Positions 57,081-64,000 of a DNA stretch of 64,000 nt are shown here, in pieces (the stretch's first letter is position 1; the number at the start of each line of letters is the position of its first letter). Made by a program: the position numbers and the translations under genes. This DNA is from Bryobacterales bacterium. Its GTDB lineage: Bacteria; Acidobacteriota; Terriglobia; Bryobacterales; UBA6623. The notes under the pieces are model-generated. The model did not search any database. It was not told the DNA's origin and saw nothing but the letters and a program-made list of their open reading frames with translations. The DNA lies in NCBI GenBank assembly GCA_028819215.1, contig JAPPMG010000066.1, positions 1 through 64,000 of the forward strand, read 5' to 3'.

Positions 57081-58571
57081 ATGCTGTGTCCGATGCGACT
57101 CGCACTAGGTCTTGCCGTCTTGCTGGGCTCGGCGGCTCCGGCGCTCCCGAATCCCAATGTCGTCATAATTCTGACCGACGATCTTGGCTACGGGGACGTG
57201 GGAGCCTATAACCCGGAATCCAAGATACCGACTCCGAACCTCGACGGCCTGGCCGCAGAGGGGATGCGCTTCACAGACGCTCACACCCCGGACGGCGTCT
57301 GCACTCCAACGCGCTACGGGCTTCTGACTGGCCGCTACGCGTGGCGCACCTGGTTGAAGCGTGGGGTGTTGAACGGATCCTCGCCTCCTCTCATCGAGCC
57401 GGAGCGACTGACACTGGCCGACATGCTTCGCCAGCAGGGCTACGAGACCGGCATGGTCGGCAAGTGGCATCTCGGGCGTCGCTGGCATCTTCTGGACGAA
57501 TCGCGAGACCAGATCGTGGCGAACGTCGACTGGTCGAAGCCCGTGATCAATGGCCCAGCGCAACATGGCTTCACCTACTCCTTCGGGCTTGCCAAGCCCG
57601 CCTGGGGGTTTGTCGAGAACGGCAAAGTGCTGGCGCGACCGACGCTGGCATTTGACCTCACGCACCTGCCTGCCTATCTCATGGGAGGCAACAATAACAA
57701 AGGAACGAAGTCGCCCGGCTTCGAATTCGAGCGCATGCTGCCTCGATTCACAGAGGAAGCGGTGGGCTTCATTGCGAGGGCGGCAGAGCAGACGCAGCCT
57801 TGGTTCCTCTACTTCGCGCCGCTGGCACCGCACCGCCCCGTCGTGCCGAACAAAGACTTCACAGATCAGAGCGCAGCCGGCCTCTACGGGGATTTCGTCG
57901 CAGAAGTCGACTGGTCCGTCGGAGAGGTGCTGGCGGCGATCGAAAGAAGCGGGCAAGCCGACAACACCCTAGTGGTCGTGACTAGCGACAATGGCCCGGA
58001 GGCTGACGCCTATCGGCGGATCTTGGAATACCGCCACGCCAGCATGGCCAAGCTGCGGGGCCTGAAGCGGGACCTTTGGGAGGGCGGCCATCGCGTGCCG
58101 TTTCTGGCCCGCTGGCCCGGCAAGATCCCAGCAGGCAGCGTGCAGGACGAGGTGCTGTGCCTGACCGACCTGATGGCAACGGTGGCGGCGATCGTCGGCT
58201 TCCAGCTGCCAAGCGACGCGGCGGAGGACAGCTACGACATGAGCGATGCGCTCTTCGGCGCCGACAGCGACTCGCCCGTGCGCGAGGCGACCGTGCATCA
58301 TGGCTCGCGAGGCTGGTTCGGAATCCGGCAGGGAGATTGGGTGCTGATCAATCACCCAACTGGTGACAACAACGGCGGAGCGAATCGCGAGCCGGAATGG
58401 TTCCGTCAACAGCGCCTCGCGAAGGTCCACGACCAAGACGTAGAACTGTACAACCTGAAGGAAGATCCCGCCCAGACGACCAATCGTGCGGCGGAAGCCC
58501 CGGAACGCGTGCGCAGCATGCAGCGCTTGCTCGAGAGTTACAAGCAAGACGGCCGGAGCGTGAGCCGCTGA
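57081..58571 (+). CDS. Arylsulfatase
   Basis: NPNVVIILTDDLGYGDVGAYN; sulfatase signature CTPTRYGLLTGRY; VGKWHLGRRWHL. Confidence 0.92.
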   Translation: MLCPMRLALGLAVLLGSAAPALPNPNVVIILTDDLGYGDVGAYNPESKIPTPNLDGLAAEGMRFTDAHTPDGVCTPTRYGLLTGRYAWRTWLKRGVLNGSSPPLIEPERLTLADMLRQQGYETGMVGKWHLGRRWHLLDESRDQIVANVDWSKPVINGPAQHGFTYSFGLAKPAWGFVENGKVLARPTLAFDLTHLPAYLMGGNNNKGTKSPGFEFERMLPRFTEEAVGFIARAAEQTQPWFLYFAPLAPHRPVVPNKDFTDQSAAGLYGDFVAEVDWSVGEVLAAIERSGQADNTLVVVTSDNGPEADAYRRILEYRHASMAKLRGLKRDLWEGGHRVPFLARWPGKIPAGSVQDEVLCLTDLMATVAAIVGFQLPSDAAEDSYDMSDALFGADSDSPVREATVHHGSRGWFGIRQGDWVLINHPTGDNNGGANREPEWFRQQRLAKVHDQDVELYNLKEDPAQTTNRAAEAPERVRSMQRLLESYKQDGRSVSR

Positions 58572-58601
58572 CTCAACGCCTCGGTACGGCTCGTCAGGCC
58601 C

Positions 58602-59882
58602 TCACGCGATTTGGCGAGCGCCCTGAATCACCGCCGTGATGTCCCGGATCCCGACGCCCGGGCCGGTTGGTACGGCGAGCTTGCCGTCTCGGATAGAAAG
58701 CGCCGGATCGAACCAGTCCGCGTACCGTTCGATGTTCCGCTTGTACTCTTGGTACCGTCCGATGTCTTTTGTGCGGGACGCAAAGTGCAACATATAGACG
58801 AAGCCGAAGCCTCCGGATATGTGGACGGTAGTCGGCATCTGGGCCAGCTCGGCCATGTTGGCAACCCGGGCCGACCGGATCATGCCCCCGTAATAGTGCA
58901 GGTCAGGCTGGACGATGTCGACGCCCCGATTGGCAATCATCCAACGGAACCTGCGCTCGCTGTATTCTTGCTCCCCTCCGGAAACCGGCAGGGACAGCGA
59001 ATCTGCCACGACCTTGGTGTCCTCGAGATGGTCGAACGGGCAGGGCTCTTCAAAGTAGACCGCTCCGACCTCTTCGAGAAGGCGCCCGATCGGCAGCGCG
59101 TGGTCGGGGTCGTAGGAACTGTTCGCGTCGCCGTGCAGGTCGATCGCGTCTCCCAGCCCCTTTCGAGCTAGCGGAATCAGGGCTTCCGATCGCCCCGGAG
59201 AAGCGTCGAGGTTGCGGCTCATACGCCCGCCGAGCCGGAACTTGACCGCTTTCGCGCCGGTCTCGTCGACCAAGGACTGCAAGTACTCGACTTCCTCTTC
59301 CGGAGACGAGTCCCGGCGGCCGCTTGCCACGTAGAAGTCGATCTCGTCGCGAAGCGTCCCGCCCAGCAGGTCACCGATCGACTTGCCGCAGGCGCGGCCC
59401 AGCAAGTCGAGCAGGGCGAATTCGACCCATGCCTGCACAGACCACAGCGCGAGCCCTTGGAGCTTGTAATTGCTGCGATGCCGATACAGTTCGAAGAGCA
59501 GCTCGGACTCTAGCTTCCGGGCGTCTTTGCCGAGGAAGAACGGGATCACCAGTTCTTGGAGAATCGAGCTCAGATAGCGGCGACCATTGGTCAACGACAC
59601 CCCTTCAGCCCCGTCCTTGGAACGGACATGGACGAACTGGTTCCCGTCCTTCTCCAAGAGGCGGATGGAGTCGATGATCAGAGGAGTGTCCAGCCCAGAC
59701 ACGTCGAGTACCGGCCGTGCAGCGGCGGCATCGAGGTCTGCGGTCGTCAGTCCAGCCGGTTCGTCTCCGGGAGCGCCGCCGCACGCTACCAAGGGTGCGC
59801 TGGCTGCCGATGCAGCGATGAATTTCCGCCGTGTCAGGCGGCTGCGGAAACTATCCCGGAATGTTCTGACGCCTCGTGCCAT
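58602..59882 (-). CDS. Exported enolase-superfamily (mandelate racemase/muconate lactonizing-like) protein
   Basis: LTRRKFIAASAASAPLVACGG (Tat-like, lipobox-like); AKAVKFRLGGRMSR; IDLHGDANSSYDPDHAL; YFEEPCPFDHLEDTKVVADSLSLPVSGGEQEYS. Confidence 0.85.
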   Translation of the reverse strand: MARGVRTFRDSFRSRLTRRKFIAASAASAPLVACGGAPGDEPAGLTTADLDAAAARPVLDVSGLDTPLIIDSIRLLEKDGNQFVHVRSKDGAEGVSLTNGRRYLSSILQELVIPFFLGKDARKLESELLFELYRHRSNYKLQGLALWSVQAWVEFALLDLLGRACGKSIGDLLGGTLRDEIDFYVASGRRDSSPEEEVEYLQSLVDETGAKAVKFRLGGRMSRNLDASPGRSEALIPLARKGLGDAIDLHGDANSSYDPDHALPIGRLLEEVGAVYFEEPCPFDHLEDTKVVADSLSLPVSGGEQEYSERRFRWMIANRGVDIVQPDLHYYGGMIRSARVANMAELAQMPTTVHISGGFGFVYMLHFASRTKDIGRYQEYKRNIERYADWFDPALSIRDGKLAVPTGPGVGIRDITAVIQGARQIA

Positions 59883-59971
59883 CTCGTCTCGCCCCGCCGG
59901 ACCGCACAAGCGGCATCGGCGGCTCCGACTAGACCGTAGCATGACCCGCTGTTCTCCGAGCCGGCGCGAGC

Positions 59972-60532
59972 CTACCCGGTCGCTATTTTCAACAAGTTCT
60001 CGACCGTTCTCCAGTTGCGGAACGTAGCTGGCGTCGCAAGCACTCGTTCCACGTAGCTGGCAGTGAAGCGGGTTCCTGACATGCCGTTCGGCAGGCGCAG
60101 ATAGATCTCCTTCCCGCGCACTACGAACTCGTCGGGCGGAGACCGATCCGGGTCAAGGCTCGAGACTCGGTCTTGAGATGGCTTGTCGGCCAGGAAGCCC
60201 ACGTGCAGGACGCGGGGGTCCTGCGATGCGTCCAGAAACGGGTTCTCGTCGACTACCCGGGCCAAGTCGGCGACAGACCGGAGAATGACGGGGATGTCCG
60301 TGCCCATCCGGGCGGAGACTGCGGCCCCCACGGATTCCCGCGCGTTCAGTGCGATCGAGGGTGCCGCCGCAAATACGACGTTCCCACTCTGGATGTAGGT
60401 TCTCACTGAAACACACCCAGCTTGCTCGAATGACCGAGCCAGCTCGGCCATCGGCAGACGGTTCCGTCCGCCGACATTGATTCCGCGCAGTAGCGCGACA
60501 TAGGTGTCGCGGCTCGTTTCGAGGCTCTCCAC
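59972..60532 (-). CDS. DUF1697 family protein
   Basis: DTYVALLRGINVGGRNRLPMAELARSFEQAGCVSVRTYIQSGNVVFAA; GTG start at 60532, 11 nt after symporter stop. Confidence 0.88.
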   Translation of the reverse strand: MESLETSRDTYVALLRGINVGGRNRLPMAELARSFEQAGCVSVRTYIQSGNVVFAAAPSIALNARESVGAAVSARMGTDIPVILRSVADLARVVDENPFLDASQDPRVLHVGFLADKPSQDRVSSLDPDRSPPDEFVVRGKEIYLRLPNGMSGTRFTASYVERVLATPATFRNWRTVENLLKIATG

Positions 60533-60543
60533 GTCGATTCCGG

Positions 60544-62316
60544 CTAGAAGCACTCGACATTGCGCCGCCAAACACGGACCAATCCGAGGCCGCTGAGTCC
60601 TGCCACGAGGGCGGCCGCCAACGCATGGGCAATCTCCCCGTACAACAGGTATCCGGTCGAGAACATGAAAGCGTAGATCGCGATCGAGCCGAGCAGCGAC
60701 GCGACCAAAGGCGGCATCAGGTGGCGGGCTTGGGCCAAGGCTACCTCTGTCCCGGCCTTGCGCGCGACACGCTTCCAGCCGGGACCTGTTGGACGAACCT
60801 TGCGATAGAAGCTGACCAGAGTCGCTTCGTCGGTCGGAGCGCCGAGGTAGGCGAACGGCAGCCAGCAAGCCGTGGTCAACCCCACGCCGATCACAAGCCG
60901 CAGCCACGCATCCAGTTCCGGGGCTATCGCCGGCAGCGCCACGGCAACCGAGAACGATGCGACCATCGCGGCCAACTCGGTCGCAGCGTTGATGCGCCAC
61001 CAGAACCAGCGCAACAGGTACAGCAATCCCGTCCCTGCCCCGATTTGCAACAAGATCTGGAATACCCCCAGAGCACTCTCCACGGTCAAGGAAACGGCGC
61101 ATGCAAGCACCATCAACAGGACAGTGAACCACCGCCCTGCCCAGACCAGTTGCGCTTCGCTGGCACCAGGACGCAGGAAGCGGCGGTAGACATCGCCGAC
61201 CAAGATCGAAGACCCCCAGTTCAGCGAAGTCGACATCGTGGACATGTAGGCGGCGGCGAGCGATGTGACCACCAAGCCCAGCAGCCCCGGCGGCAGGAAC
61301 GTCAGCATGGCCGGATATGCCAGATCGTTCCGCACCACACCGGCCGCCACATGCGGGAAGCGCTGCTGAATGGAGCCAAGGTCCGGAAATACAATCAGCG
61401 ACGCCAAGGCGACAACAATCCACGGCCACGGCCGCAAGCCGTAATGCAGCAGATTGAACAGCAGGGTCGCGCCGAGCGCATGCGACTCGTTCTTGGCTGA
61501 CAGCATGCGTTGGACGAGGTAGCCACCGCCGCCCGGCTCCGATCCGGGGTAGTACGCAGCCCACCACTGCACTATCAGCGGCACTAAGAACACCGGTGCC
61601 AGATCAATCCAAGACATCGTTTCGAACGATGGCCAGAACGCTGTCCGCTGGCGCACTGCCTCGTGCGCCAGCATGCCGCTCAGCCCGCCGACTTCGGGCA
61701 GCCGGACGATGTAGACGGTCGCGGCCACCGATCCGACCATGGCCATTCCGAACTGGACCATGTCCGTCAGCAGCACACCCTGCAGCCCGCCCAGAGCGCT
61801 GTAGGCCAAGGTTACGCCGGCGGCGACGACCAACGTCTGGCCGGGGCTCCAGCCGAACATCACCGAGCCGATCTTGATCGCCGCGAGCGAGACCGCGGCC
61901 ATGATCAAGACGTTGAACACCAGCCCTAGGTAGACGCCCCGGAAGACCCGCAGGAACGCCGCCGTCTTGCCTGAGTAGCGCAGCTCGTAGAACTCGACGT
62001 CCGTCGCGACGCCGGAGCGACGCCAGAGCTTGGCGTACAGGAACACCGTCAGCATCCCGGAGAGCAAGAAAGCCCACCAGGTCCAATTGCCCAGCACGCC
62101 GTCCCGACGGACGATGTCAGCGACCAAGTTGGGCGTGTCGGTCGAGAAGGTCGTGGCGACCATCGAAACACCCAACAGCCACCAAGGCTGGCGGCGGCCA
62201 GCCAAGAAGAAAGACGAGAAGTCGCCTCCCGCACTCTTGGCGACCCGCAAGCCGACCAGCAGCGAGAAAGCGAGAAAGGACGCCAAGATCGCCCAGTCGA
62301 CGGCGGTCAGTTGCAT
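60544..62316 (-). CDS. Sodium:solute symporter (SSS) family transporter
   Basis: WAILASFLAFSLLVGLRVAKSAGGDFSSFFLAGRRQPWWLLGVSMVATTFSTDTPNLV; multiple TMs. Confidence 0.9.
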   Translation of the reverse strand: MQLTAVDWAILASFLAFSLLVGLRVAKSAGGDFSSFFLAGRRQPWWLLGVSMVATTFSTDTPNLVADIVRRDGVLGNWTWWAFLLSGMLTVFLYAKLWRRSGVATDVEFYELRYSGKTAAFLRVFRGVYLGLVFNVLIMAAVSLAAIKIGSVMFGWSPGQTLVVAAGVTLAYSALGGLQGVLLTDMVQFGMAMVGSVAATVYIVRLPEVGGLSGMLAHEAVRQRTAFWPSFETMSWIDLAPVFLVPLIVQWWAAYYPGSEPGGGGYLVQRMLSAKNESHALGATLLFNLLHYGLRPWPWIVVALASLIVFPDLGSIQQRFPHVAAGVVRNDLAYPAMLTFLPPGLLGLVVTSLAAAYMSTMSTSLNWGSSILVGDVYRRFLRPGASEAQLVWAGRWFTVLLMVLACAVSLTVESALGVFQILLQIGAGTGLLYLLRWFWWRINAATELAAMVASFSVAVALPAIAPELDAWLRLVIGVGLTTACWLPFAYLGAPTDEATLVSFYRKVRPTGPGWKRVARKAGTEVALAQARHLMPPLVASLLGSIAIYAFMFSTGYLLYGEIAHALAAALVAGLSGLGLVRVWRRNVECF

Positions 62317-62422
62317 GCGTCACCCACTCTCGAGTGTGGCCACAGAATCGCCGCCGCGAATGTGCGGGGAGCCGTGGTGTGCGATCGCCTCGCTACGCGC
62401 GCGAACCGATCATCGCGGCCCG

Positions 62423-63352
62423 CTAGACACGCTTGACGGCCGCCAGCAGCCCCTTCAGCGAATGCTCGCTGGCGGCAGCCTTGCTGCCTTGAATCGTGTA
62501 GTGGGTTTCCAGCGAGACTACGCCATCGTAGCCATCGTCCAGCAGCGCGCGGAGCTGGCCCACATGATCGAACTCGCCATCGCCGACTCCGCACCACTCG
62601 AAATCACCCTCCTTCGTACGGCGGTAGTCGCGGACGTGAACGTGCAAGATTCGCGAGCTGTCCAAGGATTCGTAGCCGGCGGGGAACGGCTCGTCGTCTC
62701 CGGCTCGGGCGGAGTTGTTCGGATCCCACGTCAGGCCCAAGGCGGGCGAGCGCACCTGCGCCAGCAGTTCCGCCGAATGGGCCGCCGTCTCCACGTAGCT
62801 GCCTGCGACGTTTTCGACAGCCAGCTGGAAGCCAGCTCGCTGGGCCCGCTCGGCGGACTCGCCTACTAGTTCGAAGACCCTCGGATAGGCTGCGGGATCC
62901 GGCTGGCCGCCGCGGGGATAGGTGAACGCAAACGTTCGAATCAGGCGCGTGTCGAGGAGTTCGGCCCGCTCGAAAGCCCGGTCGAGCAGGTCCCACTGCT
63001 TCTTCAGCGCCTTAGCGCCATCGGCGGAGCTGCTGTCCGGCAACGGAACCTTGAAGAATCCTGTGTCGAGGATCGCAAGCCGAATGCCGGCGTCGTTTAA
63101 GAGGGTCCGCGCGTGCCGGATCTTCTCGACCGGCAATGAGGTGTTGTACTTGCCCCACAGATGGCGGATTTCGCAGTAGTCCAAGCCATGCCGCCCGAGA
63201 AAATCGAGCGCGATACGAAGATCGTCGTCAATCTCGTCGGTAGTGACGGCCAAACGGATGCGCGATGAGGAGTCATTGGCCAAGGCGCTGGCTAGGCCGG
63301 CCGAGAGCGCCATCCCCGCGCCGAAGAATTCCCTTCTTGATGTGCGTGCCAC
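62423..63352 (-). CDS. Sugar phosphate isomerase/epimerase (xylose-isomerase-like TIM barrel), Tat-type signal
   Basis: GTG start VARTSRREFFGAGMALSAGLASALA; FQLAVENVAGSYVETAAHSAELLAQVRSPALGLTWDPNNSARAGD; ILHVHVRDYRR. Confidence 0.85.
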   Translation of the reverse strand: MARTSRREFFGAGMALSAGLASALANDSSSRIRLAVTTDEIDDDLRIALDFLGRHGLDYCEIRHLWGKYNTSLPVEKIRHARTLLNDAGIRLAILDTGFFKVPLPDSSSADGAKALKKQWDLLDRAFERAELLDTRLIRTFAFTYPRGGQPDPAAYPRVFELVGESAERAQRAGFQLAVENVAGSYVETAAHSAELLAQVRSPALGLTWDPNNSARAGDDEPFPAGYESLDSSRILHVHVRDYRRTKEGDFEWCGVGDGEFDHVGQLRALLDDGYDGVVSLETHYTIQGSKAAASEHSLKGLLAAVKRV

Positions 63353-63381
63353 GGTTTCAGAGATTATAACGGTTGGCGACG

Positions 63382-64000
63382 ATGAGTCGTGGGTTTGAAC
63401 TGGCTGCGAATCGTGCGACCGACTTCGTAACGGGCATGGCGGGCTGCCTGCTCGGGGCGTGGCTCGTGAACGCGCTACGCACCTCATGCACGTGGATCTT
63501 GCTGGCATTCGGTGACGCCGAATTGCTCGAGGGTCGCTTTGGCGCGCAGGTGGCGCTGCCGCATGGCACACCTTGGATCCTGCACGCGCTACAAGAGTTT
63601 GGCCCGCTGCTGCTCACTGTGGTCGCCTTCGGAGCGGCGGCGTGGCTGGCCTGCCGCACTAGGTTGGCAGCCTCGCTCGCATCCGCATGCGTGGCATTCT
63701 GGCTCGGCGCCTCGCTCTGCATCGAGCTGCTGCGGTACGGGTGGGCCAGCCGCGGGCCGTTGGAACTGTTGCTGCAATCCTTGGGCGTGCCGCAGGGCGG
63801 TGAGTTCGTGCAACGAGTGCTGGCAGTTTTGCTCGCGCTCGGCATCGGGCTGCTTCTGCGCTCCGGGCTGAGGCGATCCGGGCTGCTGCCGCTGAGCGCA
63901 TTCGCCGCGCCGGCTTGCCTGCTGTACTTTCTTGTCGGGGATCTCCAACTCGACTCGCCGTTCCTGGCGCGCCTCGGTGCGAGTTACGTGCCCTTGGCGT
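63382..64000 (+). CDS. Hydrophobic membrane protein, truncated by window edge
   Basis: Open frame from ATG 63382 to edge: MSRGFELAANRATDFVTGMAGCLLGAWLVNALRTSCTWILLAFGDAELLEG... with several hydrophobic segments. Confidence 0.5.
   Translation, partial: MSRGFELAANRATDFVTGMAGCLLGAWLVNALRTSCTWILLAFGDAELLEGRFGAQVALPHGTPWILHALQEFGPLLLTVVAFGAAAWLACRTRLAASLASACVAFWLGASLCIELLRYGWASRGPLELLLQSLGVPQGGEFVQRVLAVLLALGIGLLLRSGLRRSGLLPLSAFAAPACLLYFLVGDLQLDSPFLARLGASYVPLA

Noticed and set aside
60533-61567. N-terminal 345 codons of the 531-aa ORF 59972-61567
   Set aside because: Out-of-frame reading of the SSS symporter; only the last 186 codons (DUF1697) are real

Overview
The window is a high-GC bacterial chromosome segment, about 45 genes and densely coded. 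Gene content (GWxTD protein, two TonB receptors with carboxypeptidase-regulatory-like N-termini, DUF3604 proteins, PSCyt1-type cytochrome, several Tat/lipoprotein-exported enzymes) suggests an Acidobacteriota/Bryobacterales-like genome, but this is inference from composition only. Core blocks: tamA-like/SurA-like/tamB, tsaD, trxB, xerD-like recombinase, fabZ-lpxA-lpxI, thiC. Accessory blocks: a HlyD/TPR/FtsX-MacB-permease/TolC export cluster with no visible ATPase; an ECF sigma factor with an anti-sigma carrying an HNH-like C-terminal domain, divergent from a TonB receptor; a sulfatase; two tandem DUF3604 proteins; a Phd/PIN toxin-antitoxin pair; HipBA with repeated operator-like sites; a DUF4143 ATPase; and a catabolic cluster (sulfatase, exported enolase-superfamily protein, DUF1697, SSS symporter, TIM-barrel isomerase). 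The most unusual signals are (i) an 18-codon ORF with its own promoter-like sequence and a 12-nt perfect Shine-Dalgarno upstream of tsaD, followed by an in-frame segment that ends in a TGATG overlap with tsaD and by two mutually exclusive hairpins, and (ii) the anti-sigma/HNH-like fusion. No tRNA, rRNA, CRISPR array or intact mobile element was recognised. All family calls come from reading translated motifs; no database search was run.
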